From positions 1-17,649 of the forward strand of contig CAVDQG010000044.1 in NCBI GenBank assembly GCA_963611165.1: DNA of 17,649 nucleotides, in the 5' to 3' direction. Within the stretch, counting starts at the first letter, position 1. Every line of letters begins with the position of its first letter. The stretch is from SIG603 sp963611165. GTDB lineage: Bacteria; Bacillota; Clostridia; Oscillospirales; Acutalibacteraceae. Below are positions 7,325-14,458 of the stretch, piece after piece. A program made the position numbers and the translations under genes. The notes under the pieces were generated by a model. It was given only the letters and a program-made list of their open reading frames with translations, was not told the DNA's origin and ran no database searches.

Positions 7325-8017
7325 ATGGACGCTGTACATACAGGCACTTTAAGCGGAAAAAAGCATATTTTCAGAGGAGAACTCGCACTTTTGTTGGTTG
7401 TTCTTTTTAACAGCTTCGGAGTTGTCCTCATGCTCTATTCGGGCTCGGGAATTTCGGCTATTTCAAGTGTGCCTTACGCTTTTTCGGTTGTATTCACATT
7501 TTTGTCGCTCGGAACTTGGACGTATATATTTCAGGGGCTTTTGATTGCTCTTCTAATGATATTCCGTAAAAAATTCGTTCCGTCATACCTTTTAAGCTTT
7601 GTTGTCGGCTTTGCTTTCAGTGAATTACTTGATTTTCACAAAAGCTGGATGCACGTTTTACCGCTTACAATGCCGATGAGAGTGCTCTACTTCGTAGTTA
7701 GCTATTTTATCATTTGTACGGGTATTGCTCTTTCGAACAGATGCGGACTTCCGATAGTGCCAACAGACCTTTTCCCGAGAGAAACAAGCAATATCTTCAA
7801 AATCAAATATTCAAAGGTGAAAATACCATTTGATGTAATTTGCTTGGTTCTTACCGCCGTGATTACTTTTGTCGGTGTAGGTCACATCAAGGGTCTTGGA
7901 ATCGGAACAGTCGTTGCGGCATTCACGATGGGCAAGGTAATCGGTCTTATCGGAGAGATGCTCGATAAGCACTTTGATTTCGTAAATTTCAAAACCAACA
8001 GAGCAAGCAGTAAATAA
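7325..8017 (+). CDS. YczE/YitT-type integral membrane protein (DUF6198-like)
   Basis: The 230-residue protein is mostly hydrophobic, with likely membrane segments at about residues 20-38, 50-79, 86-103, 119-137, 168-184 and 190-208. The pattern, with a loop GLPIVPTDLFPRETS between the fourth and fifth segments and the ending GIGTVVAAFTMGKVIGLIGEMLDKHFDF, matches the YczE/YyaS/YitT group of uncharacterised membrane proteins as I remember it. No biochemical function is known that I can state. The ATG at 7325 has GGAGG (7314-7318) 6 bases upstream. It is a single-gene unit, with its own promoter before it and a terminator after it. Confidence 0.75.
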   Translation: MDAVHTGTLSGKKHIFRGELALLLVVLFNSFGVVLMLYSGSGISAISSVPYAFSVVFTFLSLGTWTYIFQGLLIALLMIFRKKFVPSYLLSFVVGFAFSELLDFHKSWMHVLPLTMPMRVLYFVVSYFIICTGIALSNRCGLPIVPTDLFPRETSNIFKIKYSKVKIPFDVICLVLTAVITFVGVGHIKGLGIGTVVAAFTMGKVIGLIGEMLDKHFDFVNFKTNRASSK

Positions 8018-8031
8018 ACTTAAGTAAACTG

Positions 8032-8065
8032 AAATCTCAACTTTAGCGGTTGAGATTTTTCTTTT
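8032..8065 (+). terminator. Rho-independent terminator after the YczE-type gene
   Basis: AAATCTCAAC (8032-8041) and GTTGAGATTT (8049-8058) form a perfect 10-bp stem with a 7-base loop, followed by a T-rich run. Confidence 0.88.
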
Positions 8066-8078
8066 TGAGTAGTAAAAT
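8050..8078 (+). promoter_or_regulatory. Candidate promoter of the flavin reductase gene, embedded in the terminator
   Basis: TTGAGA (8050-8055) and TAAAAT (8073-8078) are separated by 17 bases. The -35 lies in the 3' arm of the preceding terminator stem. The transcript start near 8085 would give a leader of about 20 bases containing the ribosome site. Confidence 0.5.
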
Positions 8079-8106
8079 TAAGACAAAACAACTGAGAGGT
8101 GTGAAC

Positions 8107-8670
8107 ATGAAAAAACTGCTGTTTGTAAATTCCTGTATAAGAGATAATTCTCGAACCGAGAAATTGGCAAGAGAATTTATGGCAAAGAGTAAAAGATATG
8201 AGGGGTATGAGATAGAAGAGGTGGCTCTCAAAAATCTTGATATTAAGCCTTTGACGAAGGAAGACATTTTTGCCCGTGACAAAAATATTTCGGAAAGCCG
8301 CCTCGAAGGCTATCCGTTAGCCCGTGACTTTGCAAGTGCCGATGAAATCATAATTGCCGCACCGTTTTGGGATTTTTCGTTTCCGTCACTTCTCAAGGTT
8401 TACATAGAGAATATATGCGTAAATAATCTGACTTTTTCGTACGATGAAAAAGGGTTACCGAAAAAGCTTTGTAAAGCAGATAAGCTTGTCTATATCACAA
8501 CGGCGGGCGGATTTGTCGGCGAAAACCCAAGTGTGAAGATGTATTTAAGAGAGCTGTGCGATATGTTCGCTATTCCTGAGATTGATTTTTACTGTGCAGA
8601 GGCGATTGATGTTTTCGGTGACAGAGCAGAAGAAATTTTAAAAAGCAAGCTTGAAGAAATGCTGAAATAA
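8107..8670 (+). CDS. NAD(P)H-dependent FMN oxidoreductase, AzoR/flavodoxin-2-like
   Basis: The 187-residue cytoplasmic protein has a flavodoxin-like fold. The first strand and FMN phosphate loop (LLFVNSCIRDNSRTEKL, residues 4-20) are followed by the family hallmark IIAAPFWDFSFPSLLKVYIENI (about 80-101), the counterpart of PMWNFSIPAQLKNWID in azoreductases. A downstream TTAGG stretch (about 137-141) belongs to the FMN pocket. Such enzymes reduce quinones, azo dyes or nitro compounds with NAD(P)H. The natural substrate is not predictable. I chose ATG 8107 because GAGAGGTG lies at 8094-8101. An upstream in-frame start would extend into the terminator hairpin. It is a single-gene unit convergent with the AraC gene. 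Confidence 0.85.
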   Translation: MKKLLFVNSCIRDNSRTEKLAREFMAKSKRYEGYEIEEVALKNLDIKPLTKEDIFARDKNISESRLEGYPLARDFASADEIIIAAPFWDFSFPSLLKVYIENICVNNLTFSYDEKGLPKKLCKADKLVYITTAGGFVGENPSVKMYLRELCDMFAIPEIDFYCAEAIDVFGDRAEEILKSKLEEMLK

Positions 8671-8686
8671 AGAGCAAGAAAGAGAA

Positions 8687-8716
8687 AACTCCTATGTCCT
8701 TTCGGGCACAGGAGTT
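8687..8716. terminator. Bidirectional terminator between the convergent flavin reductase and AraC genes
   Basis: AACTCCT (8687-8693) pairs with AGGAGTT (8710-8716), and inner TGTCC/GGGCA pairing closes a TTTC loop. On the plus strand it is followed by ATTTTTAT, and on the minus strand by TTCTCTTTCTT, so it can serve both genes. Confidence 0.82.
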
Positions 8717-8720
8717 ATTT

Positions 8721-9584
8721 TTATGTCTCGTGTGAACGGCTTCTGTATTCCGATGGGGAACAGCCCTTTTGTTTTCTGAACATTCTGCTGAAGTAAAGCG
8801 GATTTGCATAGCCGACTATTCTGCCAATTTCGTTGACGGAATAACTTGTGGTTTCAAGAAGAGCCTGAGCGTTCGTCATGCGAATTGCAGTCAGGTACTG
8901 GACGGGCGTCTGCCCTGTATATTTCTTGAAGTTGCGTATGAACCAAGAGACGCTCATTCCTTTAGAAGTAGCATAGTCCTCAACGCTGATTTCAAGATTA
9001 TAATTTTCGCTGAAATAATTTGCAGCAGATTCCATTTGCTTGTCAAGAAATTCATTTTTAAGAACATGCTCCTTTGTCATCTCACGGCTGAAGCTAATCA
9101 GAAGATAACGCAGTAAAATCCAAAGCATTTCTTCGTAATTTGCCTGTGCTTTTTGCAATTCAAATATAATCTTTTTGAAAACACGCTCGTACTCCATATG
9201 TGTTCCGACATGGAATACTCTCTCATTATCGGTAAAACCGTAATTTCTGAGTATCTTTTTAACTTCGCCTCCCGTGAAATGAATCCAGAAGACCTCAGTT
9301 TTGTCTTTTGCGTAAAATTCATATTTTTGAAGCTCTTTCGGTCGGAACAGCACGATATTTCCTGCGCCGACTACGGTTTCGTTTTCCGGCTTATCGAAGT
9401 GAAAATGAACAAGCCCCGATGCGATATAGATTATCTGAAAATCCCGTCTTCCGTTAGGTCTCCATGTGGGCATTTTGGAGTGACTCGAAAGGCGGTAGTT
9501 TCCGCAGCTGCCGACTATAAGCGGACGGCTTCGGTCCTTGAAATCTATCCTCGATGAATGAAGATAACCTGTGTTTATGTACAT
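8721..9584 (-). CDS. AraC-family regulator of the lactose/galactose locus
   Basis: This 287-residue regulator has an N-terminal cupin-type sugar-binding domain (about residues 30-105, with IIYIASGLVHFHF and GNIVLFRPKELQKYEF). The C-terminal AraC/XylS DNA-binding domain (about 195-283) has two helix-turn-helix units, VEDYATSKGMSVSWFIRNFK and VNEIGRIVGYANPLYFSRMF, followed by the family ending KGCSPSEYR. It faces away from lacZ, so control of lacZ and the downstream genes by a galactoside or galactose is the likely role. Its ligand is inferred, not seen. On its strand a strong AGGAGG precedes the ATG. Its promoter -35 overlaps a TGNACAAAAT box, which suggests autoregulation. Confidence 0.9.
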   Translation of the reverse strand: MYINTGYLHSSRIDFKDRSRPLIVGSCGNYRLSSHSKMPTWRPNGRRDFQIIYIASGLVHFHFDKPENETVVGAGNIVLFRPKELQKYEFYAKDKTEVFWIHFTGGEVKKILRNYGFTDNERVFHVGTHMEYERVFKKIIFELQKAQANYEEMLWILLRYLLISFSREMTKEHVLKNEFLDKQMESAANYFSENYNLEISVEDYATSKGMSVSWFIRNFKKYTGQTPVQYLTAIRMTNAQALLETTSYSVNEIGRIVGYANPLYFSRMFRKQKGCSPSEYRSRSHET

Positions 9585-9612
9585 GGCAGCCTCCTTTTGT
9601 GAACTTACTTAA

Positions 9613-9642
9613 ATTGTATCATATTGTGCATATTTTGTCCAA
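9613..9642 (-). promoter_or_regulatory. araC-type gene promoter with overlapping regulator box
   Basis: On the minus strand, -35 TTGGAC (9642-9637) and -10 TACAAT (9618-9613) are spaced by 18 bases. The -10 has an extended TGA (9621-9619). The box TGGACAAAAT (9641-9632) lies across the -35. Confidence 0.65.
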
Positions 9643-9660
9643 CTTTATTTATGGACTTTA

Positions 9661-9690
9661 TTGAACAAAATCAATAGAATTAAATACAAC
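9661..9690 (+). promoter_or_regulatory. lacZ operon promoter with overlapping regulator box
   Basis: -35 TTGAAC (9661-9666) and -10 TACAAC (9685-9690) are spaced by 18 bases, the same layout as the araC promoter, and the two -35 elements are 18 bases apart back to back. The box TGAACAAAAT (9662-9671) covers the -35. The weak -10 fits a regulated promoter. The predicted start near 9697 gives a leader of about 83 bases. Confidence 0.5.
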
Positions 9691-9728
9691 AAATGCGATA
9701 ATTAATGAATCAATTCGGCCGAGTGATA

Positions 9729-9760
9729 TGCACAAAATTACCGTAGTGTGTACAAAATAA
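9729..9760 (+). repeat. Tandem pair of AraC-type operator half-sites in the lacZ leader
   Basis: TGCACAAAATTA (9729-9740) and TGTACAAAATAA (9749-9760) are direct repeats with starts 20 bases apart. This is close to the ~21-bp direct-repeat spacing of half-sites bound by an AraC-type dimer. They share the core TGNACAAAAT with the boxes at 9662-9671 (plus) and 9641-9632 (minus). Confidence 0.6.
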
Positions 9761-9779
9761 TATATAAGGGAGGATTGTC

Positions 9780-12700
9780 ATGATTATACCGAGATATTAC
9801 GAAGACTTAAGTGTGCTCCATGAAAACACCGAGAAGCCCAGAGCCTATTATGTGCCTGCTTCAAAGCGCATGGATAATCTTGTCGAAGAACGGGAAAAGT
9901 CCGATCGCTTCAAGAGCTTAAACGGAAAATGGGCATTTAAGTATTTCGAAAGTATTTACGATGTTAAGGAAGCCTTCTACGAGAATGGTTACGATGTTTC
10001 ATCGTTTGACGGAATCAGTGTTCCGAGCGTGTGGCAGATGTCGGGATATGACAGTCATCAGTATACTAACATACGCTATCCGTTTCCGTTTGACCCGCCG
10101 TATGTGCCTCAGGATATTCCCTGTGGTGCTTATGTGCACAAATTTAATTATAACGGCGACTTAAATGCACCTAAGGCTTACCTCAATTTTGACGGTGTTG
10201 ACAGCTGTTATTATGTTTGGCTCAACGGAAAATATGTCGGATACGATCAGGTTTCCCATGCAAACGGAGAGTTCGACGTCACAGATTTTCTCGTGGACGG
10301 AGAGAACACTCTTGCGGTTTTGGTTTTAAAATGGTGCGACGGCTCTTATCTTGAGGATCAGGATAAGTTCAGAATGAGCGGAATTTTCCGTGATGTTTAT
10401 CTTATCAATCGTCCGACAGGTTTCGTGAGAGACTATTTCATCAAAACAAAAATCGGCAAAACTGATGCTGAAATTTCAGTCGAAGTCGAATTTCACGGTG
10501 AAGCAAGCGCAAAGCTTACGCTTGAAAAGGCTGACGGAACGAAGTTAGGCGAGGAGAGTATTTCACAGAACGGGAATGTTAATTTTAAGGTTGATTCACC
10601 GATACTTTGGAATACGGAAAATCCCTATCTTTATACTCTTGTAATTGAAACTGAAAACGAGACAATAACAGAGAAAATTGCGCTCAGAAAGATAGAAATC
10701 AGAGACAAGGTAATTTATCTTAACGGACAGAAAATCAAGTTCCGTGGAGTAAACCGCCACGATTCAGACCCCGAAACGGGATTTGCGATCGATATGGAGC
10801 AGCTCAAAAAGGATATGACCTTGATGAAACAGCATAACTTCAATGCAATAAGATCAAGCCATTATCCGAATGATGCGAGATTCTATCAGCTTTGCGACAA
10901 ATACGGCTTTATGGTTATAGATGAGGCGGATATCGAGGCCCACGGCCCATTCCTTATTTACCGTAAGGAGGACACCGACCTCGAGCGTTTCTCAAGATGG
11001 AATGAAAAACTTGCCGATGATCCGAAGTGGGAAGAAGCTATTCTTGACAGAATGCAGAGGATGGTCTTGAGAGACAAGAACCGCTTCTCGATAGTGATGT
11101 GGTCGATGGGTAACGAAAGTGCTTATGGCTGTAACTTTGAGAAGGCGCTTGAATGGACTAAGACATTCGACCCGGACAGAATTACTCAATACGAAAGCGC
11201 AAGATACCGCAATTATAAAGTAACTTACAACTACGATAATCTTGATATGTACAGCCGAATGTATCCGAGCCTTGACGAGATAAACGAATATCTTGAGAAG
11301 GACGCAAGCAAGCCCTACCTTTTGGTTGAGTATTGTCACAGTATGGGCAACGGCCCCGGAGATTTCGAGGATTACTTCGAGATGATTCAAAAGCACGATA
11401 TTATGTGCGGCGGTTTCGTCTGGGAGTGGTGCGACCATGCGATTGCTCACGGAAAAGCGGCTGACGGCAAAACAAAGTACTATTACGGCGGAGACCATGA
11501 CGAAGTGATTCATGACGGTAATTTCTGTATGGACGGTCTTGTTTACCCTGACAGAAAACCGCACACGGGTCTTCTTGAATACAAGAATGTTTATCGTCCT
11601 GCAAGAGTTGTTTCTTATAATCACGAAATAGGAAAACTTGTTCTCCACAACTACATGGATTTTGACGATCTTAAGGATTACGCCGAGATTTACTATGAGC
11701 TTACTCATGACGGAATTACCGTTCAGAAAGGAAAGCTTGCAGAATTCAGCGTAAAGCCCCATGAAGACAGTTCGACCGTTTTGGTTTTGCCGGTTAAAGA
11801 CAGCGGAAAAATGTATCTTAAGCTTATCTATCGCTTAAAGAAAGATTTGCCGCTTCTTGAGAAAGACCATGTACTCGGCTTTGACGAGGTTTTACTTGAA
11901 AATGCTGATGGCAGATATACTCCTGCAGTTAAGCTTTTGGAAGAAAAATCTTCAGGTGATATAAAGATTTCTGAGGACGATGCAGAGCTTGTTCTCAAGG
12001 GTGCAGACTTCACATATACGCTTGATAAGAAAACAGGACTTTTCAAGAATATGAGCTTTGGCTCAAGAGAGTATCTTAATCACCCCATGCAGTTGAATAT
12101 ATGGAGAGCACCGACAGATAACGATATGTACATCAAAAATGAGTGGAAAAAAGCTCATTATGATGAGGCATATACAAGAGCTTATACAGTCACATGCGTA
12201 CAGGACAAAAGCGGTGTAAAGCTTACTGTTAACGCTTGTGTGGTTGCGGCTACGGTTCAGAAGATACTTGATGTAAAGCTTGTTTGGCTTGTTGACGGCT
12301 GCGGCAGAATTCACGCAGAAATTCAGGCTAAAAAGGATGACGAGTTCCCCGTATTGCCAAGATTTGGCGTAAGATTGTTCCTTGATAAAAAGCTTGATGA
12401 GGTAAGCTATTTCGGAATGGGCCCACAGGAGAGCTATTCTGACAAGCACAGAGGCTCTTATCACGGCTTGTTCAGAAGCAGTGTAGCTGATATGCACGAG
12501 GATTACATCAAGCCGCAGGAAAACGGAAGTCACTTTGATTGTGATTTTGTCGAGCTTTCGGGCGGCCAGTGGGGCGTTTCGGTTGTGTCGGAAGATGTGT
12601 TTTCGTTTAATGCTTCGCATTACACTCAGGAGGTGCTTGAGAAATCGGCTCATAACTTTGAGCTTGAGGAATCCGACAGCACGGTTCTTTGCGTTGATTA

Positions 12701-12812
12701 CAAACTTAACGGTATCGGTTCGAACAGCTGTGGCCCGACGGTACTCCCAAAATATCAGTTTGATGAAGCTGAATTTAAATTTGGCTTTACAATAATCCCG
12801 TTCGTCAAATAA
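9780..12812 (+). CDS. lacZ: Beta-galactosidase, glycoside hydrolase family 2
   Basis: This 1010-residue enzyme has the five-domain order of long GH2 beta-galactosidases such as E. coli LacZ. These are a jelly-roll sugar-binding domain (about 30-215), an Ig-like domain (217-306), the TIM barrel (308-600), a second Ig-like domain, and the C-terminal Bgal_small_N domain (about 730-1008). The barrel has RGVNRHD (322-328), SSHYPND, WSMGNES with the acid/base E446, and VEYCHSMGN with the nucleophile E517. The spacing of 71 residues is close to that in E. coli (461 and 537). No signal peptide is present, so it is cytoplasmic and hydrolyses imported lactose or related beta-galactosides. GGGAGG (9768-9773) sets the start. 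The gene is first in its operon, 32 bases ahead of the transporter. Confidence 0.97.
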   Translation: MIIPRYYEDLSVLHENTEKPRAYYVPASKRMDNLVEEREKSDRFKSLNGKWAFKYFESIYDVKEAFYENGYDVSSFDGISVPSVWQMSGYDSHQYTNIRYPFPFDPPYVPQDIPCGAYVHKFNYNGDLNAPKAYLNFDGVDSCYYVWLNGKYVGYDQVSHANGEFDVTDFLVDGENTLAVLVLKWCDGSYLEDQDKFRMSGIFRDVYLINRPTGFVRDYFIKTKIGKTDAEISVEVEFHGEASAKLTLEKADGTKLGEESISQNGNVNFKVDSPILWNTENPYLYTLVIETENETITEKIALRKIEIRDKVIYLNGQKIKFRGVNRHDSDPETGFAIDMEQLKKDMTLMKQHNFNAIRSSHYPNDARFYQLCDKYGFMVIDEADIEAHGPFLIYRKEDTDLERFSRWNEKLADDPKWEEAILDRMQRMVLRDKNRFSIVMWSMGNESAYGCNFEKALEWTKTFDPDRITQYESARYRNYKVTYNYDNLDMYSRMYPSLDEINEYLEKDASKPYLLVEYCHSMGNGPGDFEDYFEMIQKHDIMCGGFVWEWCDHAIAHGKAADGKTKYYYGGDHDEVIHDGNFCMDGLVYPDRKPHTGLLEYKNVYRPARVVSYNHEIGKLVLHNYMDFDDLKDYAEIYYELTHDGITVQKGKLAEFSVKPHEDSSTVLVLPVKDSGKMYLKLIYRLKKDLPLLEKDHVLGFDEVLLENADGRYTPAVKLLEEKSSGDIKISEDDAELVLKGADFTYTLDKKTGLFKNMSFGSREYLNHPMQLNIWRAPTDNDMYIKNEWKKAHYDEAYTRAYTVTCVQDKSGVKLTVNACVVAATVQKILDVKLVWLVDGCGRIHAEIQAKKDDEFPVLPRFGVRLFLDKKLDEVSYFGMGPQESYSDKHRGSYHGLFRSSVADMHEDYIKPQENGSHFDCDFVELSGGQWGVSVVSEDVFSFNASHYTQEVLEKSAHNFELEESDSTVLCVDYKLNGIGSNSCGPTVLPKYQFDEAEFKFGFTIIPFVK

Positions 12813-12844
12813 GAACGGTAATTTAGAAAGAGTGGAATTTTCAA

Positions 12845-14209
12845 ATGGAAGAAAAAACTTATTTAAAATGGTATAACAAAATCGGTTACGGCTCCGGTGA
12901 TATCGCCGGTAATGTCGTTTATGCGTTCCTTTCGGCGTTCGTCATGGTTTATCTCACCGATACAATCGGACTTGCGGCTGGCGTAGTCGGTACGCTTATT
13001 GCTGTATCAAAGCTTTTTGACGGTTTCACCGATGTTTTCTTCGGTTCGATGATTGACAAGACCCACAGCAAAATGGGTAAGGCAAGACCGTGGATGATTT
13101 ACGGCTACATCGGCTGTGCAATCACACTTGTCGGCGTGTTCGCAGTACCTACGAGTCTTGGCACAACTGCTCAGTATGCTTGGTTCTTCATCGCTTATAC
13201 TTTGCTTAACGGTGTTTTCTATACAGCAAACAACATCGCTTACTCGGCACTGACTTCGCTTGTCACGAAGAACAGCAAAGAGCGTGTTCAGATGGGTTCA
13301 TACAGATTTATCTTTGCTTTCGGAACAAGCCTTTTGATTCAGTCCGTCACGGTTCAGTTCGTTGAGGTTTTGGGCGGCGGAGCGGCTGCTTGGAGAACCG
13401 TTGCTATCATTTACGCTATCATCGGTCTTATCGTCAATACAATTTCGGGCTTCTCGGTTAAGGAGCTTTCCGAAGAGGAGCTTAACGAAGGTAAATCTGA
13501 CGGAGCAGAGGAGAAGTACGGTTTAATCGAGGCATTCGGACTTCTAATCAAGAATAAGTTCTACATGATGATTTGCGGTACATACATCCTTCAGCAGCTT
13601 TACAGTGCAATGATTGGTGTCGGCATCTACTACATGACATGGGTTCTTCACAACACAGGTCTTTACAGTGTTTTCTCATGGGCAGTTAATATTCCGCTCA
13701 TCATTTCTCTTATCTTCACCCCTGCGCTTGTCGGTAAGTGGAAGGGCATGTACAAGTTGAATCTCCGTGGTTATATGCTCGCTTGTGTCGGCAGAGGACT
13801 TGTAGTTGTAGCCGGCTGGATGGGAAGCGTACCGCTTATGCTCCTTTTCACAGCGATTGCCGCATTAGGTCAGGGACCTTGGCAGGGTGATATGAACGCT
13901 GTTATCGCATCTTGCTCAGAGTACACATACCTCACTCAGGGCAAGCGTGTTGACGGAACTATGTATTCCTGCACATCTTTCGGCGTTAAGGTTGGCGGCG
14001 GTATCGGTACTGCTATCACAGGTTGGCTTTTACAGGCAGCGGGTTATGTCGGTACAGCTACAACACAGCCTGATTCAGCAATCAACATGATCAGCATGAT
14101 GTACCTTGTGATTCCGTTTGTAATTGAGATTTTAATTACTTTTGTCCTTTCGAGAATGAAGGTCGAAGAGGCTTGCGAGAAAATCAAAAAGGAAAAAGGC
14201 ATTGCCTGA
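12845..14209 (+). CDS. GPH-family sugar:cation symporter, probable lactose/beta-galactoside importer
   Basis: This 454-residue protein has about 12 membrane helices of the glycoside-pentoside-hexuronide:cation symporter group within the major facilitator superfamily, to which MelB and LacS belong. The loop motif is at residues 59-87: D59, D63, D71 and the GKARPW stretch occupy the conserved acidic and basic positions. It lacks the PTS-IIA-like domain that LacS of lactic acid bacteria carries, so control by phosphorylation of that domain is not possible. Position 32 bases after lacZ suggests import of the LacZ substrate with Na+ or H+, though lactose itself is an inference. The ATG at 12845 has only a modest AGTGGA upstream. 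A hairpin follows the gene. Confidence 0.9.
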   Translation: MEEKTYLKWYNKIGYGSGDIAGNVVYAFLSAFVMVYLTDTIGLAAGVVGTLIAVSKLFDGFTDVFFGSMIDKTHSKMGKARPWMIYGYIGCAITLVGVFAVPTSLGTTAQYAWFFIAYTLLNGVFYTANNIAYSALTSLVTKNSKERVQMGSYRFIFAFGTSLLIQSVTVQFVEVLGGGAAAWRTVAIIYAIIGLIVNTISGFSVKELSEEELNEGKSDGAEEKYGLIEAFGLLIKNKFYMMICGTYILQQLYSAMIGVGIYYMTWVLHNTGLYSVFSWAVNIPLIISLIFTPALVGKWKGMYKLNLRGYMLACVGRGLVVVAGWMGSVPLMLLFTAIAALGQGPWQGDMNAVIASCSEYTYLTQGKRVDGTMYSCTSFGVKVGGGIGTAITGWLLQAAGYVGTATTQPDSAINMISMMYLVIPFVIEILITFVLSRMKVEEACEKIKKEKGIA

Positions 14210-14253
14210 TTTCCTCATATGTGTAATACTTTGAAGTCAAATTGAGTACGAGT

Positions 14254-14295
14254 GGGAGGCGCCTTTTGAAGCTGGGAAAATAGAAGGCGTCTCCC
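14254..14295 (+). terminator. Large hairpin after the symporter gene, likely (partial) terminator
   Basis: GGGAGGCGCCTT (14254-14265) pairs with AAGGCGTCTCCC (14284-14295) over 12 bp with one G-T pair and an 18-base loop. Only a T-poor stretch (GATTCTTTGGTTT) follows, so termination may be incomplete. It could instead stabilise the upstream mRNA. Confidence 0.55.
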
Positions 14296-14312
14296 GATTC
14301 TTTGGTTTAAAA

Positions 14313-14363
14313 AAATGTCGGATTTTGGCAAAAATGGCTAAAAAACGTATTAATAAATGTCGG
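14313..14363 (+). repeat. Direct repeat AAATGTCGG upstream of the galK promoter
   Basis: AAATGTCGG occurs at 14313-14321 and 14355-14363, 42 bases apart, near four helical turns. An inverted core CCGACA lies at 14396-14401, between the promoter elements. These could be operator half-sites, but the core is short. Confidence 0.3.
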
Positions 14364-14383
14364 TTCATATTAAAATATTCCTC

Positions 14384-14411
14384 TTGATAATTATCCCGAC
14401 AGTGCTAAAAT
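14384..14411 (+). promoter_or_regulatory. Internal promoter of galK-galT
   Basis: TTGATA (14384-14389) and TAAAAT (14406-14411) are spaced by 16 bases. The predicted start is near 14418, 41 bases before galK. It would let galK and galT be expressed apart from lacZ. Confidence 0.65.
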
Positions 14412-14415
14412 GAAG

Positions 14416-14430
14416 TAGAGCTAAGCTCTA
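14416..14430 (+). promoter_or_regulatory. Palindrome at the predicted galK transcription start, candidate operator
   Basis: TAGAGCT-A-AGCTCTA has two 7-bp arms around one base. It covers the predicted transcription start of galK, a typical position for a repressor site. It could also form a small hairpin in the leader RNA. Confidence 0.4.
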
Positions 14431-14458
14431 TAAGTAATATGCGAAAGGGTGGATTAAC

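Noticed and set aside
10992..11762. 256-residue minus-strand ORF inside lacZ
   Set aside because: It lies wholly antisense to the catalytic barrel of LacZ, has no ribosome site or recognisable domain, and its composition fits a shadow of the coding strand.
12063..12653. 196-residue minus-strand ORF inside lacZ
   Set aside because: It is antisense to the LacZ C-terminal domain, with no recognisable motif; a shadow frame.
2523..14419. 14-base match TAAAATGAAGTAGA upstream of both ogt (2523-2536) and galK (14406-14419)
   Set aside because: It is AT-rich, covers a -10-like element, and a match of this length is expected about once by chance in a window of this size.
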